A stretch of DNA of 64,000 bases, taken from positions 33,258,293 to 33,322,292 of the forward strand of contig CP099839.1 in the NCBI GenBank assembly GCA_030062745.1, in the 5' to 3' direction. Position numbers and translations under genes: made by a program. The DNA comes from Capitulum mitella (lineage: Eukaryota > Arthropoda > Thecostraca > Pollicipedomorpha > Pollicipedidae). Position 1 is the first letter of the stretch; each line of letters begins with the position of its first letter. Positions 25,501-34,800 of this stretch are shown here, piece after piece. The notes beneath the pieces are model-generated. The model saw nothing but the letters and a program-made list of their open reading frames with translations, did not search any database and was not told the origin of the DNA.

Positions 25501-26100
25501 AATACATGGAACGATGTTTTAGTTTATAGCCCATTTTGTTGATGGAACATTCGTTCTATTTTGCAAAGAGTGGACCAGGCAGGTTTCTTCATGGAACGGG
25601 TAGGGAAGTGTTTATACTTCTGATATTCATGCAAAGACCACCATATGTCTGAAGTTCGAAGAACCCAGGTGAAAACATGGAACGTTCTATAACGGATGTA
25701 GAGGCTGGCACAGTGATTTCGTCCCATAAGCCTTAGAAAACGTAGGTTTCAACAGCTTTTAAAAAGGTTTTAAACAATTTGAACAGGTCAAAAACAGGTT
25801 TTCAATAGCTTCGGAGAGATGAGAGCTTCCCTGAGACCATCGTTTACTGAAACTACATCCGTTGTAGTCTTGTAAAGCAACATATTTTTGACGAAGTGAT
25901 TTTAGAGGTTCCCAAATACGAAATGAGCCATTGTAAAATAACCTTTAACCGCAAAAAGATGGGAACTCCTTCGCTGCCTTACCTCCAACTTCTTGGAGGA
26001 TGCGCTGCTCAAATGCCGACGATGAGATTATAGTGTCTTCAGCTGATGCCAGCGAAATGACAATGACGCGCGTCACTGCTGCTGTCCATAGCCAAAACAT
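6156..26100 (-). CDS. Secreted fibrinogen-related (FReD) lectin-like protein, eight-exon gene
   Basis: Seen: eight exons with GT/AG borders join in one frame (2340 nt, 779 residues plus stop). Order: signal peptide (residues 1 to about 20), coiled-coil-like segments (about 40-180), a long stalk with a basic Gly/Arg-rich stretch and further helices (184-490), a proline-rich linker (about 492-529), then a fibrinogen C-terminal domain from Gly530. The stalk has N-glycosylation sequons (NGT, NLT, NIS, NSS, NVT). Known: such proteins (techylectins, ficolins, scabrous/angiopoietin-like proteins) are secreted oligomers that bind carbohydrate or cell-surface ligands, often in innate immunity or development. 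The CCPCA and YGGGWWF signatures resemble the scabrous/angiopoietin-like subgroup. Odd: the cysteine expected just after WWFN is gone and NLNG reads NDNA, so ligand or calcium binding may be impaired. The 15.5-kb second intron is packed with mobile elements. The joining of exons 2 and 3 across it rests on phase alone. Confidence 0.78.
6547..6744 (-). CDS. FReD gene exon 7: CCPCA / YGGGWWF region with lost cysteine
   Basis: After the GGTCAG acceptor the exon encodes [27 protein letters not shown] and YGGGWWFN. Family members normally continue with Ser-Cys and then a Asn-Leu-Asn-Gly-like motif; here the reading is R-FENNDN, so Cys is missing and NLNG has become NDNA. I end the exon at a GTAAAT donor (after 6547). 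An alternative donor 21 bp earlier (exon end 6568, GTTTGA) has the same phase and would skip FENNDNA. Without splicing the frame stops just after NNDNA. Confidence 0.8.
7257..7343 (-). CDS. FReD gene exon 6: [11 protein letters not shown] strand
   Basis: An 87-bp exon between TTTCAG and GTGAGT. Its first base completes a Lys codon. The peptide ([10 protein letters not shown], then AFAVYTKF) matches the conserved L-x-V-x-L-x-D-F-x-G-N strand of fibrinogen domains. Confidence 0.92.
7585..7709 (-). CDS. FReD gene exon 5: IIQRR to [10 protein letters not shown]
   Basis: After TTTCAG the exon reads IIQRR and continues to SYKHGFGD and [10 protein letters not shown]. These are textbook fibrinogen-domain motifs (WTV-x-QRR, GFG, E-WLGNE). 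The donor is GTAAGT. Exon 4 plus exon 5 gives GGGWT-IIQRR without any gap. Confidence 0.93.
8126..9298 (-). CDS. FReD gene exon 4: long stalk, proline-rich linker, start of FReD
   Basis: An uninterrupted GC-rich exon of 391 codons, phase 0 at both ends. Two similar helices share the core VKLDR ([12 protein letters not shown] and [12 protein letters not shown]), suggesting an internal duplication. Between them is a Gly/Arg/Pro-rich basic stretch. A run of prolines precedes the fibrinogen domain, which starts GCEDLAQLG and continues to [12 protein letters not shown], carrying the first conserved disulfide pair (Cys531, Cys564). The donor GTGAGC immediately follows GGGWT, a usual exon border in this domain. 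Confidence 0.88.
9596..9824 (-). CDS. FReD gene exon 3: coiled-coil stalk
   Basis: The exon lies between a CTCGCAG acceptor and an AAAAAG/GTGATT donor. It encodes 76 complete codons after one phase-completing base. The peptide has leucine-rich heptads ([30 protein letters not shown]) and ends in a basic RRRFVVKK. The exit phase (0) fits exon 4. Confidence 0.7.
10084..10241 (+). repeat. 5' LTR (158 bp)
   Basis: Begins TGAAGGGTGGACA and ends in CA. It shares CCGAGCCGCGCGCCTGG, GACGCCGGCCGG and GGAACCGCTCCGTGGACC with the 3' LTR. The two LTRs differ at many positions, so the insertion is old. Flanking bases (CCTTC versus CCATA) do not form a clear target duplication. Confidence 0.88.
11287..11332 (+). 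pseudogene. Retrotransposon nucleocapsid zinc knuckle, His replaced
   Basis: The peptide [14 protein letters not shown] has CCHC spacing (C-x2-C-x4-x-x4-C) but Arg at the His position, which should abolish zinc binding. Confidence 0.8.
11420..11520 (+). pseudogene. Retrotransposon aspartic protease fragment
   Basis: The peptide has the hydrophobic-hydrophobic-DTG active-site core ([12 protein letters not shown]), followed by a frame break. Confidence 0.8.
12030..12720 (+). pseudogene. Retrotransposon reverse transcriptase, frameshifted
   Basis: Pieces in different frames include [38 protein letters not shown] and [16 protein letters not shown]. The active-site YLDD reads YLDE. A duplicated GCGACAAAGTA tract around 12095-12135 marks a local slippage. 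Confidence 0.88.
13640..14420 (+). pseudogene. Retrotransposon integrase, broken
   Basis: His-x3-His-like HDHAGYF at 13657, the core segment [17 protein letters not shown] near 13760-13809, [11 protein letters not shown] near 13880, and a GPY/F-like module ([13 protein letters not shown], then [10 protein letters not shown]) at about 14296-14410, where GPY reads CPY. Stops and frame changes separate them. Confidence 0.87.
14775..14929 (+). repeat. 3' LTR (155 bp)
   Basis: Begins TGTGGGATGGACC right after a polypurine tract and ends CA. It matches the 5' LTR over most of its length. Confidence 0.88.
14930..16560. other. Intron sequence with AGGTCA-rich repeat and (TA)n tracts
   Basis: No gene recognised. 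Scattered AAGGTCA/TGACCT half sites (about 15560-15610, 15885-15925, 16085-16300) resemble those in the piggyBac-like families, but I found no termini. (TA)n tracts lie at 15704-15764 and 16472-16566. Confidence 0.6.
16593..17801. mobile_element. piggyBac-like MITE family 2, copy A, nested in family 1
   Basis: The element is flanked by TTAA (16589-16592; 17802-17805) and begins CCCGTCCC, ending GCGCGGG, as piggyBac-type elements do (TTAA, then CCC). A subterminal hairpin at 16606-16629 has an 11-bp stem (seven G, then CAGT) and a TG loop. The right end has a decayed version. The flanks read GCCAAA before and TATTATGGAACC after; family 1 copy B shows the same sequence uninterrupted at about 48968-48985. 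No ORF of note; copy B of this family is at 53321. Confidence 0.88.
17802..18245. mobile_element. piggyBac-like family 1, copy C (right part)
   Basis: Shares TTTTGACTTTTGACGTTGACC, GACTTTGTGAAGCGACCTC, GGCAGCCATTTTC and CAAAAACGTTGCCTGGCTC with copy B (48980-49200). It ends in GGGGGTGGCGCATTCAGCCCCCC and GACGGGAAAAGGG, equivalent to the family terminus. Its left part (about 16562-16588) is cut off by family 2 copy A and a TA tract. Confidence 0.82.
18793..19284 (+). CDS. Unrecognised ORF, basic, possibly an exon or old insert
   Basis: Open from 18793; the first ATG is at 18922, giving 120 residues. The peptide is non-repetitive and looks coding: it is rich in Lys/Arg, contains [38 protein letters not shown] and [13 protein letters not shown], and ends SESWNI. 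No promoter, splice site or family could be assigned. It lies inside FReD intron 2 on the opposite strand. It could be part of a mobile element, a decayed gene or an endogenised viral gene; I cannot choose between these. Confidence 0.35.
   Translation: MAHRTVSLSIICYFIQPDLDDDGDITIVRTIRQFAVEVGIRSEMRAVKKNDKKKIFDVTPTGVVLNTKQALRLQKFERRRLLPCVYKLGRMDELLVPKGDYVLVNAVEVKVNCNWPVMRYDKKRRKYYIGRCLPNAFKTLPQLSVRPKPYHSRLQFSSESWNI
19285..20830. other. Unassigned intron sequence
   Basis: An ORF of 91 codons at 19569-19844 is open but unrecognised. No repeats were identified except scattered AGGTCA half sites near 19960-20430. Confidence 0.5.
20834..20872. repeat. Perfect 18-bp inverted repeat with 3-nt loop
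   Basis: CCGTGCTGGGAAGATCTT (20834-20851), loop CAA, then the exact reverse complement (20855-20872). Immediately afterwards TTCCCAGCAAGGGAAGAGC and GCAGATTCTGCCCCC match the terminal motifs of the family 1 elements, so this is probably a rearranged MITE end. Confidence 0.95.
21501..22032 (+). other. Two adjoining unrecognised ORFs, the second with a membrane segment
   Basis: ORF 21501-21728 (75 codons) and ORF 21757-22032 (91 codons) lie in different frames 28 bp apart in AT-rich sequence. The second contains a strongly hydrophobic stretch ([19 protein letters not shown]) after FTDNWIR, like a single transmembrane helix with a short basic tail. I cannot assign a family. They may belong with the ORF at 18922 to one decayed insert. 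Confidence 0.3.
22383..22555 (-). pseudogene. Gypsy-type reverse transcriptase scrap
   Basis: A minus-strand peptide contains [23 protein letters not shown] and then [16 protein letters not shown]. This matches the conserved V-R-K-K-D-G-x-LR-x-x-IDYR-x-LN and P-I-P-x-I-x-D-L segments of Ty3/gypsy reverse transcriptases. Only about 50 codons survive, with no flanking polymerase sequence. Confidence 0.82.
22557..22960. repeat. Short tandem repeats with ATTTTGGATTCGAATATTC units
   Basis: Three copies of a GGATTCGAATAYTC(G/C)G core at about 22580, 22683 and 22873. The last two are parts of a ~190-bp unit that also repeats GAGCTGARAAYTGGGA and the following GGACTGATTCACRATT. Confidence 0.75.
22961..24840. 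other. Unassigned intron sequence
   Basis: I recognise no gene or repeat. ORFs of up to 107 codons (23487-23810) have no supporting features. Confidence 0.5.
24911..25135. repeat. 58-bp minisatellite, four units, in intron 2 next to exon 2
   Basis: Units start at 24911, 24969, 25027 and 25085, exactly 58 bp apart, with a partial unit before them. Each holds GTCAGCAGAGRCAGGGAGAC and GTCGGCAGACGCCGACAG. The second motif is itself close to a short palindrome. The repeat begins about 160 bp beyond the exon 2 donor in the direction of transcription. Confidence 0.9.
25292..25493 (-). CDS. FReD gene exon 2: coiled-coil stalk
   Basis: The acceptor is TTTCGGCAG. The two first bases complete the Ala codon begun in exon 1. 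The product is heptad-like ([24 protein letters not shown]), and the VWDTFQ segment resembles the N-terminal helices of arthropod scabrous/angiopoietin-like FReD proteins. The best phase-compatible donor is GTCAGT, which leaves GA and pairs with the G that opens exon 3. A GTAGAT donor slightly further on is the alternative, but its phase would not match exon 3. Confidence 0.62.
25983..26100 (-). CDS. FReD gene exon 1: signal peptide
   Basis: The start at 26100 opens a hydrophobic leader ([20 protein letters not shown]) followed by Glu-Asp, a convincing signal peptide with a cleavable Ala-x-Ala end. The exon closes at a strong GTAAGG donor, leaving one base of a codon. An in-frame upstream ATG exists at 26139, but a pyrimidine-rich CAG sits between the two, which looks like a 5' UTR splice acceptor, so I prefer the inner ATG. 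Confidence 0.68.
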
Positions 26101-26139
26101 GGCTACTCGAGATGTGTCCCTGCTCTGTGGGAAAAACAT

Positions 26140-27048
26140 TCATTTTACTGAATTTTATTCGAGTTTTGGTAAATTCGCTGGTTTTGAAATGCTCTTCATG
26201 AACAGTATTTTCTTGTGTTTTCATAACAAAGTAGCGATTTTCGCATTATTTGACGTAATTCCTTTGGTGAACTGCTGGGTCATGAAGGAAGTACAGTCGT
26301 TTCGCAACTATTACCGGGAATAAGGTTAAGACGTGACCTGGGATGACCTCGTCCCCAAATTGCTGTCAGTATGTACGCAACTGATGTGAGAAAAGGCACT
26401 GTAAGTTTCAGGACGCTGCGTGTATGCGTCCGGGAGGTATTTCAGACATGCGCCAGGGGGATGGCGTTAAACGTCCCCCAGTCAATGATGGCCCGTTACG
26501 GCGACCTTGCCCGCACACGTCGTCATGAAGGAGGTCAAACTGACCCCCCTCCAAAAATCAGAACTGACTGACCAACTAACATACTCATTGATCTTCCTAA
26601 AATCATACTATTTGACCTACTTTGCGCGTTACGTCTTCGGTCAGGATCAGGTCAAATGGAGGAAAGTTAAAACAGCATGGCAACTGTCATCGTCGACAGT
26701 TTTTTTTGTGTCGTTTTGATTGCTTTGAGGGTCTTAGAATACCGAACACGGTTCATATATTTCGCTTAGAGGTATGAGATACGATGTCAAATGAAAGGCA
26801 CCCGCAAGTCATCCAAGGTCACGTCAGGTCATACTTCTCGCTTATGGTTATGCACCTGCCAACGCGCGGCGGGCGATGGCAACCGGATTCAAACCTTCGT
26901 ATCTCGAGCAATTACCGCCAGATTTAAGAAACTAAAATGGCTGAAGCCTTACTCATTTGTGGAATGCTGATATGAGCGTAAGGAAGTCAGCTGAACCGTT
27001 CGAAAAATATTCAAGAAAAACCGACTAGATGGTCAAATCGACACCCCA
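26140..27048. other. Upstream flank of the FReD gene
   Basis: This region should hold the promoter and any 5' UTR exon; I could not place a TATA box or start site. The segment CCGGGAATAAGGTTAA at 26308-26323 is an inverted TTAACC-TATTCCCGG terminus of the piggyBac-like family 1. AGGTCA half sites recur at 26640-26830. Confidence 0.5.
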
Positions 27049-27056
27049 TGATGGGG

Positions 27057-28653
27057 CAGGGGCGGATCCAGGATTTCGCCTCGGGGGGAAAGGTCAGTCG
27101 TCAGCGCGGGGCACCTTCCCGGCCAGGGCCCCCATTTTTTGCTGTTCACATATGAAAAAGTTCAGATATGACAAAAACGTTGGTCTGTTCGGGTCCAGGC
27201 CGAAATATTTGATGCAGTTTTGAGTTTTTTTTTCCATATAAAGTAACTGAAAGATTCAAGCGCGTCACCTCATTTCAGAAAATTTCGCGTTTTGTTCCCC
27301 TACAACGTGGCCAAAATATGACAACAACGGATGGATTTTAGGCGGTTGCGTCCCTTCTTCTATCTCAAATGTCGTGTTTGTGTCTGTTCCAGGAGCCCGT
27401 CTACCCCTCGTAGCTTCTGGAGACTTTTTGCTAGCTTTTCGGTGGTCTTGGGCCATCTGCCGTGTCAGGGCCATCTAGGTTCCTCTTACGGTTTCATGTG
27501 TCCCTCGAGACGTCTCAGACTTTCCTTTGGCAGTTTCAGGGACACCTTAGGCAATGCCATGGATCTTTTTGACAGCTTCAGGTACACTTAAGCCATTTCG
27601 GATTTGTTCCTGTCGTCCTTGGGAATTTTTTGCCGTCTAGGAAGCCTCTTAGCAGTAACAACGCAGTAACAACGCCCCCCTGGAGGTCTCTCTGCCGCAA
27701 CAGAGGTATCTCTGGTATTGCTCTAGGTCCTTTGGCCGTTTCAGGAGCTGACTAGACGTCTTAAGGCTTATTAGTTTCAGAGGTTCCTCAGATCATCCCA
27801 GGGGCCCCTATTGATAGACTGCTAGTTAGCAGTCTCAAAGGCCCCTCTCCAACAGTCTCAGTAGACTCCCTATTGTCCTAGGTGCCCCTCTTGTCGTCTC
27901 TGGGGAACATTTTAGCCGTCTCAGGGGCCCTCTGGCAGTTAAAAAAGACCTTCTGGCGATTTCAGGGCCCCTGTGCAGTGTCATGGGCCCTCTGAACGTC
28001 TCTGGTAGTCTCCAAGGCTGTGTCAGGAGTCTTCCTCTGTTACATGGGGTATGGCTAGCAGTCTTAGGGCTCCTCTAGCCATACCAGAGGCCTTTATTGG
28101 CGGTTCAGGGGCCTCACTGGCAGTCTCAGGGGGATCTTTCCCATGCCTGGACCCTTGGAGAATTTCGGAGGCGTTTCTGTCCATCTTAGCGGCCATCTTG
28201 CCGTCTCAGGGCCTCATTTACCTCCCCCGGGCCCTCTGACTGTATCAGGAACCTTCAGCTTTTCACACAGGTCCGTGAAACCCACTCAGGGTCCCTATGG
28301 CATTCCAGGGTCACCTATGCCGTCCTAGGGACTCAGTACTCATATTGGCCGTCTCAGGGGCCCTGTGAACCTTCTGACGGCCTTAGGGACAATCTACAGT
28401 GTTGGGCACTACTGCGGTCTCAGGGGTCCTTTGGGAGTTTTAGATGCCCTTCCATCCGTCTCAGGGATCATCTAAACCTCCCAGAGGCCCCCTTGCCTAC
28501 ATCAAGAACCCGACACGTTTTCACAGAGACCCCGTGAAGCTCATACGGGACCCCTTCAGGGCCCCTTTTAAGGGGCCCTGAAAGGGGGTCCCTCTCGTGG
28601 GGTCCCCTATCAGGCCTGGGGGGATCGCCCCATCGCCCCCGGGTCCGCGCCTG
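27057..28653. mobile_element. hAT-like element filled with degenerate minisatellite, copy 1
   Basis: Begins CAGGGGCGGATCCAGG and ends GGGTCCGCGCCTG, whose inverse is CAGGCGCGGACCC. The flanking octamers TGATGGGG and TGAGGGGA agree at 6 of 8 positions. The interior, from about 27390, is a degenerate array built on CTCAGGGGCCCCTCTGGC and GTCTCAGGG, with unit spacing of roughly 30-45 bp. The head (27057-27400) and array order match the copy at 60086-62086. There is no transposase. Confidence 0.78.
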
Positions 28654-30410
28654 TGAGGGGATGGGTTAAAAAGAGATTGCATTGCCGATTAAACTAAGTT
28701 TTTGCGATTTTGTTTTGCTAATCTTGCGCACTGTAGCCTTTAAAATAAACACTGAATATGCTGAGCGAGTCATGGCTTCATGAACTACTGGCAGTTAGCA
28801 CGTAGTGATCGTCCTTTCTCTTTTTCTTTCCCTCCTTTACTTTTTTTTCTCTCTCTCTTAAATATTTTCAATAACAAAACCTCATGTGCTCAGTGCAGTC
28901 AATAAAGCGTCTCATACATAACGCACGCTTGCAACCTCAGATGGTATTTAAGACACTTGCATGCAAATCATCAGCCGAAACTTTCTACAACAGCCTCACA
29001 GAATCACTTAAAACACAAGGAACGGCTCTGGGGTGTGGAAGAGTTAAGACACATAGCGTGTCCTACGGTGATGGATCCAGGGAGGGACCATCGGGGCTAT
29101 GGCACCCTTTAGTTGGAAACGGGGACCTGCACGTCTTTTCACCCCCGCCGCTTCCGGATGGAAAGGTATACGTTTTGCTTTCATGACACTTTATTTCTTA
29201 ATGAAATATGTTTCGTAAATGGCGAAACAAGGTGACCAAGATCCGGGGAGAAATCAGCATTTGGGGTATATTAGGCTGCACAGACGGAGATTTGCACCAC
29301 ACCTCCTCTCCCCGCTTTAGTCATGATCTGGATTCGTCCTTGCTGATCTATGATATGAGATGAGGGTGACGAATGCTAATGGCATGTACCGTATCCGGAT
29401 TTTGTATTACACGCTTAAAACATGGCACGGAATACGTTAACGGTAACAGCCAGCAGACCTAAGGAATGTTTCATTAAAGCTTACATTTTGGCGGAAAAGA
29501 ACTTGCTGCCAAGTTGGTACCGTACTGTCCAATGTACAATTTGAATTGCCGCCGCAGCTTCGTCGCTCATCAGAAGTTGGTGACACTCAGCATAACAGTA
29601 GGCATGAAGGCCTTGCTTTGAGAATCATTAACCAATATCTATATAAACAATATCTAGCTTATGGATCGGCATTAGCATAGCTTCATACTTTTAAATAACA
29701 TTTCATAGTCCCAAAAGTTATGGTTTTAGCATGTATGCAGCGAAAACACATATCAAGCTTGCCTTATCGGGATCACGTGACTTTGGCAGACAGGCCCGGC
29801 AGAAAAGTCACGTGCTGGGTTTGGAAGTGGCCGCCAGTCACCGCAGAGGTCTGTGGAGGCCAGGTCAGGTTACCGACTACGTTCACGTACCAGCCATGCT
29901 AACTGCAAGGTATGAGTGCACCGAACTGAACTTTATGCTCGTATTAGGTCATAGTCCAGTGCCTAGAGTTCATGCTCAGACTACTGGCGGAATCGGCCGG
30001 ACAACATTTAGGTTGCAAGTATGAGAAAGCCGCCCGTGCAGACATGTTTTCAGGCAGGGCCTCGTCTAAGGAACTTTGACGGGAGGGGGGGAGGGGGCAG
30101 ACCTTTTTACCCTAGGCCCTCTATAGGAGGTATGGTCACCAAGCGATTTGTTTACACTCTGCGCAAGCCGTTGTGTGATGCTTCTGGGAGTGACTCCGTC
30201 GGCGCCCGCCATGGGCATTGAATAAGCGGCCCAGATCTCGGCCGCCGGACGCTTGTGCTTCACCTTCCGATTTTAACGGACACCATATCATGCGGTATAC
30301 CATGTTTTCATGAAAGCAAAGCACAAACGGCTTCATGAAAGTGGCAAAACGGCAAGCGGCATAGCACGTGGCTTTATATACATAATACAAAGCCATATGT
30401 ACTCTGTGAT
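28654..30410. other. Unassigned interval
   Basis: No gene recognised; ORFs of 97-100 codons at 28884 and 29731 lack supporting features. CAGGGCCTCGTCTAAG at 30056 recurs at 41073 and marks the end of another interspersed repeat. Confidence 0.5.
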
Positions 30411-30416
30411 TATCAT

Positions 30417-30735
30417 GTCGGTGGCTCAGTTGGTGAAGCGTCTGTTGCCGCTGCCCACCCTGGCTAGGTGGGTTCGAGTCGTCTCAGCCTTCACAATTTT
30501 TCCCAAAGAGCACCTAGCCCTGCAAGCGACCCATAGGAGACACTGGCTACCGCGCGATCGTGTGGGTCATATCCACACGTTAAACGTTCGCCTCCGAATT
30601 ATGCGGTTAGGCTGGAATTGCGCGATCTGGTGCAGGGCAGTCCGTAAAAGCACTGCTCAGCACGGGCTCTGGGTTCAAAGCACCCCAGCGAACCATTCAG
30701 ATCACTTTTTTATAAATAATGGTAATAAATCGGGG
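30417..30735 (+). mobile_element. tRNA-derived SINE
   Basis: The head carries a consensus Pol III A box (TGGCTCAGTTGG, 30422-30433) and B box (GTTCGAGTC, 30472-30480). The body continues to a TAATGGTAATAAAT tail near 30735. The would-be acceptor stem does not pair, so it is not a functional tRNA. Confidence 0.75.
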
Positions 30736-30739
30736 TCAT

Positions 30740-31910
30740 AGGCGGGAATCACGGTAACACGGCCATGACGCCTCTCCGAGTGGCGCGGCAGGCCGGGACA
30801 TTTCTCCGAACACCGCGGCAGACTGGCACACCTCTCAAAGCTAAGCTCTCTCTCACGAATGTATTTGGTTCCTCTTGACAAGCGCACGTTTCAGGTGGGG
30901 CGGTACAAGCACCGTCCAAGGCTAGAGACGGTCACCCGGTCGGCCGCGAAGGTCCGCCGGGTCAGCGGGCCGCAGGCGCTGGCGTCCGAGTCCAGCGCAG
31001 TCATGACTACACAACACCTCCCCCTAAGACGTGGAGGAAGCCAACCCACACGTCCGACCATGCAAACCACCGCAAACAGAACAAAGCATCAGCCAATAAC
31101 AATGCAGCCACCCCCCCCCCCACACACACAATACCGATCATCACTGCTCACCTTGGCTACCACTCCGTTGCCGTACCTTTTACACGTAACGATATTATCC
31201 AAACAGTTAATGCACTTTTATTATCACAAACCTGCTCCAAACTTTACATGAATCATGATGCTTCCTAAATCCACTAAATGACATGATGCTTCCTAAATCT
31301 ACTACATGATAGCCAATGTGTCCGATCAACTACGACATCCCACACAAACACACACCACCATTCCCAAAAAAAAACGTCGGATGGGACAGAAAAGCTCAAA
31401 CCATTTAGAAATAAAATCACACCATGGACGTACTGATATCCAGCAGATGATGGGGAACACTTTACAACAAGCGCATAGGGAACATATAACCACGAATTAC
31501 ATCCCGCATGACCCCAACACGCCAGAGCCACATTTCACCGGGAAGTCACGCAATAATCACTATGGTCTTTACGCAGGGCAATTGAACAGTAATCATTACG
31601 TCATAGTCTATGGTCTATGGTCTTTACGGTGAAAAAGGAGTCGAGCCGGTTTCGAATCAAGATCGCCAAGACCGCATTCACCTGGCAAATATGGTTGATT
31701 TTCGGTCTGATTTAAATGTTATTCGGGATGAAATCATTTTTTGTCATTCACAGTGCATTATTCATCCAAACGCAGTTTGTATTTTGATGTTTTAGCTGAG
31801 ATCTACTCGTCTGTTGTCACTGATATATACTGAAAATGAAGCAATGTAAGGAAACTAGAAAGCAAATAAAATTATTTGGTATATAAACTAGGAATTTGGA
31901 GGAAACGGTT
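30740..31910. other. Unassigned interval with a small duplication
   Basis: Two direct copies of a 28-bp ATGATGCTTCCTAAATCYAC unit at 31253 and 31281. No gene recognised. Confidence 0.55.
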
Positions 31911-32279
31911 GTGATAGAAGGGGTGATCGGCTGCTGTCATTGGCCGGCGCGTTATGAGCGCCGCCATCTTTGTGGTTGGCATGTGGGTTTATTTACCATC
32001 TCGGCCTATGGGAAAAACTCGTTTTTTGCGAGGTGATAATTCAATAGCTATTGGAAGGAAAATGTTCAGGTGCGTGTAATCGCGTTCATTCAACATTTTC
32101 TGCAAGGAATCCGCTTGGCTCGTATGGATCCAACCCGGTCCGGAAATAAAAGCTGGTGGCAAGTGAGCAAATATGGTCGTCACCCTCATTAGCACCTTGA
32201 CGTCTTAACACAGAATGCAACATTGCGTGGTGGAAAATGGCCATATGGAGATTGGTGTGCCCTTTTTGCTCCTCGCCTA

Positions 32280-34800
32280 GTCATGATTTGTATGCATTTT
32301 ACTGAAATAAAAAAGTGTTGGGAAATGGCCTATATTATAGCTCACTTAGTTGTGGTATGGTGAAAGAGTATGATACATTTAGGAAATATAGCAAGACTGA
32401 ATTATAGCAACAGTATACAGTAGGTAGATACAAATACAGGATGTTATTCTGGTAACTAAATGCAAAATTATGTTTCAATATGAAGTAAATTATAAAGCAA
32501 AACTGTAGTAATTTTATTTTGTAAGGGAGAGCTTGACTTTCAAAAGTTCAGCAAGAAATTATAGAAGTTGTGGTGCACTTGTTGGTTGACTGTAAATGTC
32601 CAAATATTTTGTATGTGCAGAGTTAGTAATGGTTTGTTTCAAAGTATATGAAACTGCATTGATGTGCACTAATGCATTTTAAGATAATTATGAGGTCAAT
32701 AGTTCTGAAGAATGTGTTGCTGAGTTATTGTTTTTTGGGGATGTTTATCTGATGCTCGGGGTACTAAAACAATAAATGATTGCCACTATGCAACAGGGGA
32801 GTGAAACAAGACTGGGCCAGGGGCAGCTGCCCATAACTTTTTGAAATTTTACATGGACCTTGAGACAGCTGACTAGAAAGATGACTCAAAAAGCTTCTTT
32901 GCCCCTTCCAAACATGGAGGAGTTCCTATACCTCTGTGTAAGCAATGTTTGAAATAAGCAAATTTCAAGCAAATGAGTAAAGGACCCTGAACCATGTTTG
33001 AGCCATCAATGATAGACAGCAGTTGCATAAACAATGTTTCTCATTAAGTTCTAATGGTTGAAAGCCCCCTTTGTGCAATCTATTGCACTCATCCAGTTGG
33101 AATGTATAATCATTTGATAACAACCAAAGCCAGTTTACTGTATAAATTTAGCAAAAGCAAGCCACATGCCAGTATGGGGAGTAAAGCTATGATATTGAGT
33201 ATGAATGAAGAAACCAGATGAGAACAAATAAAATGCTGATCTCAGAAAACATTTTCTCTGGGTGTTTCTGTTCAAGGCTTAATGTACAGAACAGTGTCAG
33301 AAGCAAAAAAGTCATGTCCATGTGAATGATAGTGTTGCACATGCATTGGTTCATATCTGTGCCAAATAAAGAAAACATGTTGCAAGTCTAGCCAATGATA
33401 GTAATACCAGTATATTTCACAGTTCCCAAAAGTGTAGCAGAATATAAATGTACTGGGTTCAATGGTATGAATGTGGCAGTCCAAACCAGTCATCCAGGCA
33501 AGAACAAGATATGAAATGAAGCTGGCAGTTGATGACTGACAGAATGCCTGGCAATTTAGCCTTTAATGCATGGAGAACCATTTTTGGACTTTGTAAGAAG
33601 GAATCAATGTGCTGGATTTGTGGCATGTGGCCATGTGCATAATCCAGGCAAAACTTACATGTGGATCTGGTTTTTTGTTTGCAAAGTGATTATGGCATTG
33701 CTGATGCTGGCTGCAGCACCTCCTGATAGAAGCCTAAATAATATACACAAATAACACAGATGTTGTTGCTGGAGATCCCAATCATGGGTGATAAATAACC
33801 ATGTCAGTATTACTTTGTCTGCAGATGTTGTCTTTCAGTATGAAATTGAAATATATCATTTTCATTCCAGACTGCTTATTCTTTCTGAATCAGACCATTA
33901 TTTGTAATAACCTGCAAAGTTTCATCCACACTGAGACAATTCAGTCAACACAATTTCCAAATGCAAAACCAAATAGAGAATTGTCTCATTTTGCTCAGGC
34001 ATGCAAGCAACACATACCATGACATCATTACTGTGACATGATGGTGGATTGACACATTCCAACTTGATGTATCAAATAAAAGTATTATTGCAACAGTTTT
34101 GAGATAAATATCCTGTGAATTAGAGTTCTGTTTCTCACAGAATACTGATCTCAAAATACCATTTCTATTTACAACAGACTTGCAATACAAGCAAAAAAGA
34201 CTGCTAACTTTTTGCTCATACTTGCAAAAGTGCACACAATCCTGAAACTTGTAAAGACACATAACATGCAGAATAGTGCATTGAACCATCAGTGACCCTT
34301 GCAGATCCAGTGGGTCATCCTGCACATGGCCAACCATTTGGTGCAAAATCTGGGATCAGCATGCCTTCCTGCTCCATTTGGGTAGATACTGCATGCATTT
34401 GTTTTTGAAACAAACCTTTGCCCATATGCTTACATTTTTGAAAACAGCAAAAACAGAGGCCAAATTCTGAAGAGAAGTGAGCATTGGGGGGTAGATTAGG
34501 CTACATGGATAGATTTAATTGCTAATAGATTTAAATGCTTCCTTAACACTTGGTCTGAACCTACCCATAAACAGTTCACTGAACAGAATACACTGTGAAG
34601 CCTGGGAAATTCAGTTCCTCACACAAGACAGACAAATTGCATGGTATAATGTTACTGGTACTTCGTGTTTGAGATAGATGCATTTTTTACATTTATTCAA
34701 GAGGATCAGTCACCTTTTTCTAACCATTTGCCAGATGAAAATACACACCTTTTCAAATCCATTTTTTATTTCATTGAAATACATATGCAACATAAGCTAG
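32280..34800. other. CpG-depleted block inside the left foldback arm
   Basis: By eye I count only two CG dinucleotides in about 2.5 kb (one near 32756, one near 34663), while flanking DNA of similar composition has them every few tens of bases. TG and CA are abundant. The block is bordered by an inverted GGTGGAAAATGG (32231) and CCATTTTCCACC (34842). ORFs are short and unrecognised. Confidence 0.85.

Noticed and set aside
30417-30490. Functional tRNA gene
   Set aside because: A and B boxes are good but the acceptor stem does not pair and the sequence continues as a SINE body.
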